Shown: positions 25,354-34,721 of the stretch, in pieces
Position numbering within the stretch: the first letter of the stretch is position 1
How the letters are laid out: every line of letters starts with the position of its first letter
Notes under the pieces: model-generated
What the model was told of the DNA's origin: nothing
Databases searched by the model: none
Seen by the model: the letters and a program-made list of their open reading frames with translations, nothing else
Assembly (NCBI GenBank): GCA_023391635.1
Contig: JAEWAQ010000015.1
Location: forward strand, 1-64,000
DNA from: Bacillota bacterium
GTDB taxonomy: Bacteria > Bacillota > Bacilli > Paenibacillales > Paenibacillaceae
Length of the DNA: 64,000 bases
Direction: 5' to 3'
Translations under genes and position numbers: made by a program

Positions 25354-25387
25354 TTGTTAACGATTTGTAAAGCCGGTCTGGTATCGT
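25354..25387 (+). promoter_or_regulatory. 11-bp-spaced direct repeat and promoter before the RsbW-like gene
   Basis: TTGTTAA (25354-25360) and TTGTAAA (25365-25371) are direct repeats with an 11-bp period; a possible -10, TATCGT, starts at 25382, 17 bp after the start of the second repeat. The same layout recurs at 26334-26368. SARP/BTAD activators bind heptamers with this spacing close to the -10. The assignment to the BTAD gene at 20856 is inferred. Confidence 0.5.
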
Positions 25388-25423
25388 ATGGAGGACGGTT
25401 TGACGGCGGAAAAGGGGATGAAG

Positions 25424-25888
25424 ATGAAAGATCAGGCGATGATCCGAAAAGTTTGGCAGCTGGAAAGCGAACTGGGACAAGAGAAAACAGTCGTGCGCGA
25501 GCTCAAACAAGCGATTCGGGCGTTGCATCTGCCGGAGCTGCGAGTAGACGAGATCGCAACGGCCGTGTCGGAAGCCTGCCTGAATGCCATCGAACACGGC
25601 AATCAGTGCGCCAAAGACATCCCGGTGAAAGTTACGCTGCTCGTCCATGCCGACCGGATCCTGTTTCGGATTTGCGATCGGGGCAGCGGAACGGATGCAG
25701 CCTTCGCGCAGCCCCTTCCGGATACGACGCAAGCGAAGGACAAGATCGGTCAGCGCGATCCGCGCGGGTGGGGACTGCTGCTGATGCGGCAATATGCCGA
25801 TGAGGTGCGGGCCGGGCGCGAAGGCGGGGAGTTTTGCGTGGAACTGCTGTTTCGACGGGAGCCGAAGGGAGGGGAACGCATTGAATAG
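25424..25888 (+). CDS. Anti-sigma-factor-type serine kinase (RsbW-like)
   Basis: About 154 residues of the GHKL ATPase fold. The N-box VSEACLNAIEHGN, the D-box ICDRGSG and the G-box DPRGWGLLLM are all present, as in RsbW/SpoIIAB kinases that bind a partner and phosphorylate a STAS protein. The start is uncertain: ATG 25424 follows AAAGGGG by six bases, ATG 25418 adjoins it, and TTG 25400 follows GGAGG by five. The direct-repeat element at 25354 precedes it. The STAS gene overlaps its 3' end. No sigma factor gene is linked, so its target is unknown. Confidence 0.85.
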   Translation: MKDQAMIRKVWQLESELGQEKTVVRELKQAIRALHLPELRVDEIATAVSEACLNAIEHGNQCAKDIPVKVTLLVHADRILFRICDRGSGTDAAFAQPLPDTTQAKDKIGQRDPRGWGLLLMRQYADEVRAGREGGEFCVELLFRREPKGGERIE

Positions 25889-26234
25889 CGAATTGTCCAT
25901 TGCAGAGAGGCTGTTTCGGGATGGGATTCTCCTCGATTTGCAAGGGGACTTGACGATGAAAGCGGAGGAGTCGCTGCTGAAGTGGCGGGATTGGGAGAAC
26001 GGCATGGAGGGCCGGAGCCGCCTGGTGCTGAATTTCAACGGGGTCGATTACGTCAACAGCGCAGGCATCGCGATCCTGATCCGGCTGGCACACGCCGCGC
26101 AGCAAGCCGGATTCTCCCTCTACGGCTTCGGCATCAACGCCCATTATCAGAGAATGTTCCGGTTGATCGGTCTGACGGACTTCCTGACGATCTATCCGGA
26201 TGAATATTCGCTGATGCTGAAGCTGCAGGGGTAG
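25881..26234 (+). CDS. STAS-domain anti-anti-sigma factor (RsbV-like)
   Basis: A 117-residue single STAS domain. The phosphorylatable serine is Ser60 in VDYVNSAGIAIL. The start is TTG 25881, seven bases after GGGAGGGG, and overlaps the kinase stop by eight bases, so the pair are translationally coupled. In partner switching, the kinase phosphorylates this serine to inactivate the antagonist and the PP2C phosphatase reverses it. A terminator follows, making it the last gene of the operon. Confidence 0.88.
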   Translation: MNSELSIAERLFRDGILLDLQGDLTMKAEESLLKWRDWENGMEGRSRLVLNFNGVDYVNSAGIAILIRLAHAAQQAGFSLYGFGINAHYQRMFRLIGLTDFLTIYPDEYSLMLKLQG

Positions 26235-26254
26235 AAGGACGCAGGGAAACAGAG

Positions 26255-26300
26255 GAACGCAGGTGTGCGCTAATAGGGGCGGCCTGACGTTCTTCTTTTT
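26255..26300 (+). terminator. Rho-independent terminator after the STAS gene
   Basis: GAACGCAGG (26255-26263) pairs with CCTG-A-CGTTC (26283-26292) with one bulged base, and is followed by TTCTTTTT. It isolates the partner-switch operon from the giant gene. Confidence 0.65.
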
Positions 26301-26333
26301 ATATCCGCGGTTTACAAAGAAATCGGGCGTTTT

Positions 26334-26368
26334 TTGTAAGGTGCTTGTAAAGTCCGTTGCCCTATAAT
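26334..26368 (+). promoter_or_regulatory. Promoter with 11-bp-spaced TTGTAAG/TTGTAAA repeats before the giant gene
   Basis: TTGTAAG (26334-26340) and TTGTAAA (26345-26351) are separated by four bases (11-bp period), and a consensus -10, TATAAT, lies at 26363-26368, 18 bp after the start of the second repeat. An inverted copy, TTTACAAA, is at 26311-26318. There is no good -35 at 17 bp, which is expected of an activator-dependent promoter. Confidence 0.55.
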
Positions 26369-26406
26369 CACCCTTAATCATGGAGATTGTGGGAGGGGCA
26401 GCGGCT

Positions 26407-29400
26407 TTGAGGAAAATGAGACAACGAATATCGGTATGGCTGGCGCTTGCGCTGGCGTTGAACCTGCTGTTTCCGGCGAGCTTCGCCCGGCAGGGCGAAG
26501 CTTCAGCCGATGCAGGCGCAGATCTTTACTGGACGAAGACGGAGAGCGTCGCGAGTCCGTATGGCGGAGGGTTCGCGAACGGCCAGGTGTTCAATCCGTC
26601 CGTGACGCCGGACGGGCGTTATGTCGTGTACGCCTCGACATCGTCGAACCTGGTGCCGGATGATGCCTTCGCGGACGGAGGCGTAACCGATAATCATATT
26701 TATCTATACGACCGATTGACGGGTCAGACGGTCATCCTGGACAAGAACGTCAACGGGACGATCGCCAACTCCTATTCGGAACGTCCGACGATCAGCGATG
26801 ACGGCAACAGGATCGTCTTCCAATCGGTTGCCACGAACCTGGTTGCGGAGACTCTCCATCTCATCGATCAACCGGATTCCCAGGATAACTTCGTGCGCGT
26901 CTATGTTTACGATCGGATAAGCGGCTCTCTGCAGCTTGTCAGTGTCGATTCCGACGAGACGCCTGCGAACAAATACAGCGAAAACGCGCAAATCAGCGGC
27001 GACGGCAACTACGTCGTGTTTGAATCCCAAGCGGATAATTTGGATGCTGATGCCCAGCCGTACCGAACGCAAGTGTATTTGCGGGATTTGGCTGCCGGGA
27101 CGACGACCCGGCTTAGTCCGGCAGACGACAACGCTTACGAGCCTTCCATCAGCCATGATGGGAGCGTCGTGGCCTTCGGGGTGTCCCATTGGAACGATGA
27201 AGGCAAATACGAGAGCGATATTTACAGATATGCCGCTCAGGAGCCGGGTTTAACCAAGCTGACGACACGAATCGGCGAATACCTGGGCAGTGGCGAGTAC
27301 AAGGAACACGCTCGCCCTGTCGTCAGCGCGGACGGCAGCAGGATCGTCTTCTCCTCGCAAGCCGCGGACCTTGTCCCGGACGACACGAACGGCAAGGAAG
27401 ACATTTTCCTGTACGAGAACGGTACGCTGAAGCGGATCAGCATGAGCGATCAAGGCGAGGAAGCGAATGCGGGCAGCTTCACGCCCGATCTCAGCCCGGA
27501 CGGCCGCTATGTCGGTTTCATGTCGGCAGCGACGAACTTGAGAACCGGCATGGCGTACGATTCGTTCTATAACAGGCAGACAATCTACGTCTACGATACG
27601 ACAAGCGAGACGCTCGCCAATCTGGGAGGCGTCGGCCGTGCCTTGTTCGGACTGAATCCGTCGCTGGCCAATCGCACATTCGTGTACGATACGCACAGCT
27701 CCGTATTCGCAGCGATGAACGAAGCCGATCTTCCTTCCTGGACTTCGCCAAGGCTGACGGTAGCCCCTGGCGCGGGCGGAAGCGTGAATCTGAGCTGGGA
27801 CGGCATCTCGGGCGCGCAACTTCAGGGCTACAAAGTGTACGAAACCTCGATAGGCACTGAACAGTATTCCTATGCCAAGGAACGCCTGATCGGGTTCACG
27901 ACGGATACGTCATTCACCTCTGTCTTGCCTGCCAACACGGATTCACTGAGTTATCGGGTCGAGGCGGTGAACGAGCACTTTCACACGAGCCAGAACGGCC
28001 CAGTTGCCGGGCTGGCCAGCGGGCAGGACACCGAATCGCCGACTTGGCCGAACGGCGCCTCGATCACCGTCAGTGCGAAGACATCGGAGAGCCTGACGCT
28101 GTCATGGCCGGCGGCCGGCGATTTATTCGGAGTCACGAGCTACAAGGTGTACATGGACAATCCCGCAACGCCCGAAGCGGATTTCGCGGTTGCCGGCGAA
28201 ACTCCTTTTACACACATAACGATTGAGTCCCTTGCGCCTGACACGGCCTATTCGTTCTATGCGGTCGCGCTCGACGAAGCGGGCAATGTCAGTGCGCCGT
28301 TGCCTACGGTTACGGCCGCGACGCTGCCGCCGGCCGATCCGTCTGCGAACGGGAAGCTGACTGCGGTTCCGAATGCCGACGGCACGATCGGGCTAAACTG
28401 GACGGCTGGCGCGAACATCTCCCGTTACGAAGTACGTGAAGTCACCGATGCGGAGCATCCGTCCACGCTCGCGGAGGTGTCGGGCGCTTCCGTCTCCTAC
28501 GTGCTGCAGGGCTTGCCTGCAAGTTCAACCTATCAACTCCGGGTGTACGGGTGGTCCGGCGATCAGTTGGTCTATGAGACGGACACGGTGCAAGTGTCCA
28601 CCGGCTCCATCGCCATCGCTGGCGTGGAGATGACCCGTCAGCAGATTGCCGGCGGCTTGTCCGTCATGGACGCTACCGAGACGATCACGGTCAAGGGCCA
28701 GCCCGGGCGGCTCTCGGTCGCCGAGGTCACCTATACGACCTGGTATGACACGGACGGCAACACCGTGCTGCCAACGCCCCGCGAGACGACGACGTCCCTC
28801 GCCTTGACGGAAAACCCTGCGTCTGCAGGGATGTATACCGGTTCTTTCACGTTCGCGGAAGGGATCGAGAAGCTGGTGCAAGTGCAGGCTGTCCTGAAAG
28901 ACCAGCACGGGGCGTCGTCCCCGCCCGCCCTTCTGTCGGGTTTGCCGCTTCCGATCCTGAATGCTGCGTCACTCCGGCTGGGGCTGACCGCTCCTGTCGG
29001 CAGTAACCTGCAAAGCTACCAGGTGCAGGTATTCAGCCGTTCCGCAACAGCTTCGCAGACGAAAACCGTCGGGAATGACACAACGCTAATCTTCGATCGC
29101 GTCAGAGCGGCGCCGGACACGATCATCCGTGTCATAAGCCCAGCCGGGAAAGTCGTGGCGGAGGACAATGTCGGCGGACTTCGGTTCGGGCTTGTCAAGG
29201 ATCAGACGATTGCGATTCCGGTGCCCAAGAAGCTTCATCTTCAAGTGACGAATGGGCAGACAGGCGTTTCAAACCTGGAAGTTTCTCTTGATGACGGCAA
29301 TGGAAATTACTTCATGAGAACAACCGACGTCACCGGCAGCATTCCGCCCATCGAATGGGGGCCCGGCACAACGCATGTCACGGCGCGCCTCTTCGGGCGA

Positions 29401-32400
29401 GTATTATCCGATTATGTGAACCCGGGAGCGGTGGCGATCGTCTTGCCGCTTGCAGAGTCGGAAGTTGTGAAGACCATAACTTTGGCCCCGATGCAGAAAG
29501 GCACGATTCGGGGAAAAGTCACCCAACCGGACGGCGCTCCGGCATATGGCGTTCGTGTCAGTGCCTCGCAGCTTGATTACGGAGAAGATTTCTTTACCGA
29601 TGCGTATACCGACAATGAAGGATTATACACGCTAAACGTGTTCGAGGGTCCGACGGAAGTGGCCTTCAGCTTGCCGCAATACGCTCATCTCTCCGGAGGC
29701 ACTCCTTCTTCCGTCACCGTGGCGGCCAATCAGGAGATCGTACTGGATAAGGTGCTGGCATCGAATTCGAAGCATACGCTGAAGATCAATCTCTATACCC
29801 GTTATGAAGGGGGGGATTGGCAAGGTCCCCTTCCGATCGACTGGACAACCGGGATTCACCTTCGGGTGATGGTGAACAGTACGTATGTGACGAGCCCGAA
29901 CGTTTCGTTGTGGATGAAAGCGGGAGAGCAGTTGACTGTCTCTGCCGACGGCGTGGAAGGAGGTCTCGGCAAGGCATCGAAGGTCGTAACGCTGGAAGCG
30001 GACGGCACGACCGAGGCGGAACTGAGACTGGACCAGGAAGACTCCCTGATTACTGCGAGTCTTGCCCCGCCTGCCGAATGGGCCGAGCAATCCATGGCTT
30101 ATAACTGGTTTGCGATTCTTTCGAAGCGAGTCAATTCAGCATGGTTAGGGATGGCCTACAAGAGCGGTTACGGGAGCCGTCTGGAGATCAAGGCGCCGGA
30201 ACCCGGAGACTACAAGCTCGACCTTACGATTCCCGGGCTCGGCCAGGTGGAGAAGCTGATTAACATCGACCGGATATCGACCTACGCGCTCGGGACGATC
30301 CCGATAACTGCCGCATCCGGGGCGTTCTCGGGCCGCACGGGCAACAGCTTGTCCGTTCAACCGGTAGAATTGGTGCCAGGCCAGACCGCGAGGGTTAAAG
30401 TGGCGTATGATCGCCGACACGGACACGGATCAGGCGTCGAAGCCGCTTCCGTCTCTGTCACCCTGCCCGAAGGAACGAGCTATGTACCGCAGTCGGCGAC
30501 GCTGAATGGCACCGTTGCGACGCCGGACAGGCAGGACGGGCGCTTGATTTTCCCGGTCAACTTCTCAACCGATGGAGATGCGGGAAGCATCGTGTTTCAA
30601 CTGCTGGTCGGTTCCGAAGCTGCTGCTTCTTTGCCGGTGCTTGCCCAGATCTCTTATGACTATAACGGCAACCCGAAGACGGAGTCGCTCGGAACGGTCG
30701 TCTTGACGAATGAGCCGGTTACGCTGACCGCACCGGAGCATACGCGAAGCTTGAACTGGGAGCTCGGCGGGCGGGCCGTTCCCGGCAAGAAGGTATCCGT
30801 CTACGCATCCGGTCAGAAGATCGGCGAGTCGGTCGCGACGCCCGGCGGCTTGTGGAGCTTGAGTCTGACGATGCCGGACCCGCTGGGCGCCCAATTGTTC
30901 AGGGTGTATGCCGAGATGAATAACAACGGCCAAACGATGCGGACGCCGGAGGTGAGAGTAAATTATGATCCGGATGTGCCGGCGATCTCCAGGTTCACGA
31001 TCGAACAGCAGGATGGCCGCCGCACTTCGCTGGATCTGTCGAAGGGACCGGCCCGGTTTCCGTTCGTCGTCGTTCCCGGTTCGCCGTTCTTGTACGAAAT
31101 CCAGTTTACGGACAATGACGCTGTGCGGAACGTGCAGGTACATTTAATGGTGGAGAACGGATCCGTCCAGTCCGCTGAGGCCAAGTTGGTCAATGGCGTC
31201 TATCATGCAACCAGTCCTTCCATGATGGGCATGACGGAGAGCATCTACGTGACGTATGACCGCAAGCCGGCGGCTTTGAAGACATTCAACCGGGCAGAGG
31301 ATCTGAAGCGCGAACTGCCGCCTGCGATGCGGGATTACAAGATCGAAGACGCCACCGATGGTTTCCGATCGGTCGACGCCAACACGATGCAGGGAACGAT
31401 TGATTTCACCTTGCCGCAGGTTCAGGATTTGCAGATGCACGTCGATATGACCTTGCAGCGCAATACGGGCTACACGCCGACGGCGGAGGATCTGAAGCGG
31501 GCGGAGGAACTCGGGATCGAAGCGTATGGCGTGAAATATTCGTTCCAGCAGGACGAAGAGCAGCTGTCTGTCGTGATAGAGGCCTATATCCCGGAGAGCA
31601 AGCTCGGCAACGTGTCGCAGACGTTCGGCCGGATCGCCGCGGCAGTGGAAGCCAAGCCGGACCGGGGGCCGCAGGTTCGGGTCATGGGGCCGCTCGATAC
31701 AGCCCGTTCGCTCGTCAAAGTGACGGCCACGGTGCTATGGGACGAGAAGGACTTGGCCAACCAGATTGGCAAGGGCGCCGCGGCCATCTACGACGCGAAG
31801 AGCGCTGTCGACGGCAGAGAGCAGGTCGCCGAGACGATGGACAAGTTCGGGAACATGGCGGATAAGATTGCGCAATGCAACCCGGAAGTGGCGGGGTATT
31901 ACGGGCAGAAGATTGAGCAGGCAGCGACGTATGCGCTGACCGTAGAAGTGGCCAAGTGGGGAATCATGATCGCGGGGGCAGTGCTTGCGCCGGCGACCTT
32001 CGGCGGTTCGCTGGCGCTGATGGGCGCGAGCATGGCGATCGGCGCCGCGCTGGATTACACCGTCAACCATGACATGGACCTGCTCCAGGATCAGATCGAC
32101 AAGTCGTCCGCAGGGAATTGCCCCGACGATGACCCGATAACCGGGATCGATCTGGGCTCGCCGGCGGCAAACCCGGTCTGGATCTACGATCCGAGCGGAT
32201 ACGTCTACGAGACGTTCCCGGACAACCGGATCTCCGATGTGAAGGCGACCGTGTTCTTCAAGGAGGGAGCGCCGGGAGGTTACGTGCCGTGGGATGCGGA
32301 TTGGTACGGCCAACGCAATCCGCAGATGACGGATGCGAGCGGCCGGTACGGATGGGACGTTCCTCCCGGGCGCTGGCAGGTCGTCTACGAGAAGGAAGGT

Positions 32401-34389
32401 TACCAAACGGAGAGGAGCGCCGAGCTGGACGTCCCTCCGCCGCATTTCGACGTCAATATTAAGATGGTTACTTATGCGGCGCCCCTAATCGCGAAGGTGA
32501 AAGCGGAAGTGTCCGCAACCGGCGGAACGACTGTCGAATTCACGACGGACAAATACGTAGCCGTCTCTGCGCTGGCAGACGACGGGATCACGGTTCTGTC
32601 CGGCGGAACGCCGCTGGATGGAACGCTGGAAGCGGTAGGCGCACGCGAAGACGACGACGGAGCGCTGCTGACCCGCACGTTCCGCTTCCGCAGCGCGCAG
32701 GCCGTCGCGGCAGGCAGTTCGCTGGACGTGACGCTGCGCGGCGCGATTGTCGTCAGCTATGCGGGAACCGCCATGGCGTCGGATTACGCGAACGCGAACA
32801 TGATGGTTGCCTTGAAAGACGAGACGGCGCCTGCACTGGCCAGCGCAGTCGCGGCAACCTCCGGCAACGTGATCCGGCTCGCGTTCGACGAGCCGATCGA
32901 TGGGGCGATGCCGCTGACGACGGGCGATTTCACTCTGACTGGCACGCCGCTGTCGGTCGTATCGGTCGGCTACGGGGCGGATGGCCGTGCGGTCGATCTG
33001 TATTTGCCCGGCAAGCTGCGCCAGGCCGATCGCGTGAGCGTCGTCGTTCCCGGCGGGAAGATCGCCGACTTGAGCGGCAACGCGTATGCGGGCGGCACGC
33101 AATCCGTGACGAACCTGACGGCTTCTGCCGATGCGGCGCTCAGCGGTTTGGCCTTGGCAGGGTATGGGCTATCGGCTACTTTCTCGCCGGGCGTTGGCCA
33201 ATACAGCATCACGGTGCCCCATGGCATCTCGATGCTTGACGTGACGGCGACTGCCCGCGATGCGGGGGCTTCCATCCGCATGAACGGCTATGCCGTCGGC
33301 TCGGGCGTGCGGACGAGCGTGCCGATCATAGGCGAACTCATACTGGCGACCGTGACGGCCCAGGACGGCCGAACGAAGCAGTACTACGAGCTGCAGATCG
33401 TGCGCGGCAACGCCGGCGGCGGGCTGGCAGACGGAGAGAACGTGTCCGATAAGGGGGCACTCACGATTCCGGCAGGCAGTTCCGGTACGGTACGTCTAGG
33501 CAAGGATATCGAGGTCGTCGTGCCGAAGGGCGCCAGGAAAGACGCTTTCCGGATTACGATTGCGCCGGCTGCCGCGTACGATGACGGCAAGAGCGCGGAC
33601 CTGCAGCTGCTCAGCCAAGTTTATGAAGTGAACAAGACGGCTGAAGGCCGCTTCGACCAGCCGGTTACGATCCGGCTGCGTCTCGCGGCGCTGCCGGGCG
33701 CAGGCAAGCTTGCCGCTATTTTCTACTACGACGAGACGGCACGTCAGTGGGTGAACATCGGCGGGACGATGGAAGGAGATACAATCATCGTATCCGTCGA
33801 CCACTTTACGAAATTTGCCGCATTTGCCTATGAAGATGCCGCCGTCCCGATCGCTCCGTTCCGGGATATAGCCGGCCACTGGGCGGCGGACCGGATCGCG
33901 GAAGCGGTGTCCCGCGGCATCGTCAGCGGTTATGGGGATGGAACGTTCAAGCCGGACGAGCGCGTGACGAGGGCGGAATTCATCGCGATGCTGGCACGGG
34001 CGTTGAAGCTGGAAAGCCAGGCTGAAATGCCGGCATTTGCGGACGTGAAGTCTATCCCGGCATGGTCGCGGAGCGCGATCGCCCAAGCGGCCGAGCGGGG
34101 CATATTAAGCGGATACGAGGATGGAACCATCCGGCCGGACCGGCCGATCACGCGCGCGGAGATGGCCGCCATGATCGCCAGAGCGTTGCAGTTGGCCCAA
34201 ACAGCCGGTGCAGGAACGGCATTCGCCGACGACGGGCGCATTCCGCAGTGGGCCAAACCGGCGGTTGCCGCGGCGGTGCAGGCGGGATTGATTGTCGGCA
34301 GGGACGGCAACCGTTTCGCTCCGTCCGCGTTCACCACGCGAGCGGAAGCTGCCGTGCTGCTGTTGAAAGCGGCGGTTGAAGCGGAATAA
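26407..34389 (+). CDS. Giant S-layer-anchored multidomain surface protein (~2660 residues)
   Basis: TTG 26407 is chosen because GGGAGGGG lies eight bases upstream and it gives a clean signal peptide (residues 1-34, ending EASA); an in-frame ATG at 26380 exists. In order: six TolB/WD40-like PD40 repeats (about 65-375, each with a DGxxVxF-type motif), three fibronectin III-like domains (about 440-735), carboxypeptidase-regulatory-like domains (about 1030-1120 and 1945-2000), a DUF11-like beta domain, a helical region with a hydrophobic Gly/Ala segment (about 1690-1905), Ig-like domains, a cadherin-like beta-sandwich (about 2240-2330), a ZU5-like domain and three SLH domains (about 2485-2660). 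The SLH domains bind secondary wall polymer. No catalytic domain was recognised. Confidence 0.88.
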   Translation: MRKMRQRISVWLALALALNLLFPASFARQGEASADAGADLYWTKTESVASPYGGGFANGQVFNPSVTPDGRYVVYASTSSNLVPDDAFADGGVTDNHIYLYDRLTGQTVILDKNVNGTIANSYSERPTISDDGNRIVFQSVATNLVAETLHLIDQPDSQDNFVRVYVYDRISGSLQLVSVDSDETPANKYSENAQISGDGNYVVFESQADNLDADAQPYRTQVYLRDLAAGTTTRLSPADDNAYEPSISHDGSVVAFGVSHWNDEGKYESDIYRYAAQEPGLTKLTTRIGEYLGSGEYKEHARPVVSADGSRIVFSSQAADLVPDDTNGKEDIFLYENGTLKRISMSDQGEEANAGSFTPDLSPDGRYVGFMSAATNLRTGMAYDSFYNRQTIYVYDTTSETLANLGGVGRALFGLNPSLANRTFVYDTHSSVFAAMNEADLPSWTSPRLTVAPGAGGSVNLSWDGISGAQLQGYKVYETSIGTEQYSYAKERLIGFTTDTSFTSVLPANTDSLSYRVEAVNEHFHTSQNGPVAGLASGQDTESPTWPNGASITVSAKTSESLTLSWPAAGDLFGVTSYKVYMDNPATPEADFAVAGETPFTHITIESLAPDTAYSFYAVALDEAGNVSAPLPTVTAATLPPADPSANGKLTAVPNADGTIGLNWTAGANISRYEVREVTDAEHPSTLAEVSGASVSYVLQGLPASSTYQLRVYGWSGDQLVYETDTVQVSTGSIAIAGVEMTRQQIAGGLSVMDATETITVKGQPGRLSVAEVTYTTWYDTDGNTVLPTPRETTTSLALTENPASAGMYTGSFTFAEGIEKLVQVQAVLKDQHGASSPPALLSGLPLPILNAASLRLGLTAPVGSNLQSYQVQVFSRSATASQTKTVGNDTTLIFDRVRAAPDTIIRVISPAGKVVAEDNVGGLRFGLVKDQTIAIPVPKKLHLQVTNGQTGVSNLEVSLDDGNGNYFMRTTDVTGSIPPIEWGPGTTHVTARLFGRVLSDYVNPGAVAIVLPLAESEVVKTITLAPMQKGTIRGKVTQPDGAPAYGVRVSASQLDYGEDFFTDAYTDNEGLYTLNVFEGPTEVAFSLPQYAHLSGGTPSSVTVAANQEIVLDKVLASNSKHTLKINLYTRYEGGDWQGPLPIDWTTGIHLRVMVNSTYVTSPNVSLWMKAGEQLTVSADGVEGGLGKASKVVTLEADGTTEAELRLDQEDSLITASLAPPAEWAEQSMAYNWFAILSKRVNSAWLGMAYKSGYGSRLEIKAPEPGDYKLDLTIPGLGQVEKLINIDRISTYALGTIPITAASGAFSGRTGNSLSVQPVELVPGQTARVKVAYDRRHGHGSGVEAASVSVTLPEGTSYVPQSATLNGTVATPDRQDGRLIFPVNFSTDGDAGSIVFQLLVGSEAAASLPVLAQISYDYNGNPKTESLGTVVLTNEPVTLTAPEHTRSLNWELGGRAVPGKKVSVYASGQKIGESVATPGGLWSLSLTMPDPLGAQLFRVYAEMNNNGQTMRTPEVRVNYDPDVPAISRFTIEQQDGRRTSLDLSKGPARFPFVVVPGSPFLYEIQFTDNDAVRNVQVHLMVENGSVQSAEAKLVNGVYHATSPSMMGMTESIYVTYDRKPAALKTFNRAEDLKRELPPAMRDYKIEDATDGFRSVDANTMQGTIDFTLPQVQDLQMHVDMTLQRNTGYTPTAEDLKRAEELGIEAYGVKYSFQQDEEQLSVVIEAYIPESKLGNVSQTFGRIAAAVEAKPDRGPQVRVMGPLDTARSLVKVTATVLWDEKDLANQIGKGAAAIYDAKSAVDGREQVAETMDKFGNMADKIAQCNPEVAGYYGQKIEQAATYALTVEVAKWGIMIAGAVLAPATFGGSLALMGASMAIGAALDYTVNHDMDLLQDQIDKSSAGNCPDDDPITGIDLGSPAANPVWIYDPSGYVYETFPDNRISDVKATVFFKEGAPGGYVPWDADWYGQRNPQMTDASGRYGWDVPPGRWQVVYEKEGYQTERSAELDVPPPHFDVNIKMVTYAAPLIAKVKAEVSATGGTTVEFTTDKYVAVSALADDGITVLSGGTPLDGTLEAVGAREDDDGALLTRTFRFRSAQAVAAGSSLDVTLRGAIVVSYAGTAMASDYANANMMVALKDETAPALASAVAATSGNVIRLAFDEPIDGAMPLTTGDFTLTGTPLSVVSVGYGADGRAVDLYLPGKLRQADRVSVVVPGGKIADLSGNAYAGGTQSVTNLTASADAALSGLALAGYGLSATFSPGVGQYSITVPHGISMLDVTATARDAGASIRMNGYAVGSGVRTSVPIIGELILATVTAQDGRTKQYYELQIVRGNAGGGLADGENVSDKGALTIPAGSSGTVRLGKDIEVVVPKGARKDAFRITIAPAAAYDDGKSADLQLLSQVYEVNKTAEGRFDQPVTIRLRLAALPGAGKLAAIFYYDETARQWVNIGGTMEGDTIIVSVDHFTKFAAFAYEDAAVPIAPFRDIAGHWAADRIAEAVSRGIVSGYGDGTFKPDERVTRAEFIAMLARALKLESQAEMPAFADVKSIPAWSRSAIAQAAERGILSGYEDGTIRPDRPITRAEMAAMIARALQLAQTAGAGTAFADDGRIPQWAKPAVAAAVQAGLIVGRDGNRFAPSAFTTRAEAAVLLLKAAVEAE

Positions 34390-34409
34390 GATGAGAGATG
34401 AGGGCGTCC

Positions 34410-34446
34410 CCAGGCGAATCGCTTCGTTAGTACGCTTATCGCCTGG
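34410..34446 (+). terminator. Hairpin after the giant gene
   Basis: CCAGGCGA (34410-34417) pairs with TCGCCTGG (34439-34446). It is the first of two hairpins after the stop at 34389 and has no T tract. Confidence 0.35.
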
Positions 34447-34464
34447 ATTCGGTTGGATGGACAA

Positions 34465-34518
34465 AACGGGAAATGGCGGGCAAGAGAGGATGACTCTCCT
34501 GCACCGCCATTTCCCGTT
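34465..34518 (+). terminator. 15-bp perfect hairpin, probable terminator of the giant gene
   Basis: AACGGGAAATGGCGG (34465-34479) is perfectly inverted at 34504-34518, with a nested GAGAG/CTCTC stem in the loop. The + strand tail is CGCTTGTAATG, poor in T. Stability and position argue for transcript-end protection or termination. Confidence 0.5.
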
Positions 34519-34629
34519 CGCTTGTAATGCCGGATCCGACGCCCCGGGTCGTGATGCGAGTTATGGCCTGCTTACGGAATGTATAAACATTACTTGCGAT
34601 ATTTCGAAAAATAATTTAAAAACAGATAT

Positions 34630-34701
34630 AAAGAAACAAATTGACACCAAAACGAAACGTATATATAATAAAAACAAAAGCTTAAAGAAACATAAAGAAA
34701 C
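34630..34701 (+). promoter_or_regulatory. Phased AAAGAAAC sites, probable DeoR operators
   Basis: AAAGAAAC occurs at 34630-34637, 34684-34691 and 34694-34701, and AACGAAAC at 34651-34658, all on the same strand. The spacings are 21, 33 and 10 bp, close to two, three and one helical turns. They flank and overlap the promoter at 34641-34669. Direct short repeats at helical spacing are typical of DeoR-family operators, and a DeoR regulator is the second gene of this operon. Confidence 0.5.
34641..34669 (+). promoter_or_regulatory. Perfect-consensus sigma-A promoter of the catabolic operon
   Basis: TTGACA at 34641-34646, a 17-base spacer, TATAAT at 34664-34669: both hexamers and the spacing are ideal. 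Such a strong promoter would need repression, consistent with the AAAGAAAC sites around it. Confidence 0.85.
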
Positions 34702-34721
34702 TTGGCAAACCAGAAAGCGAG

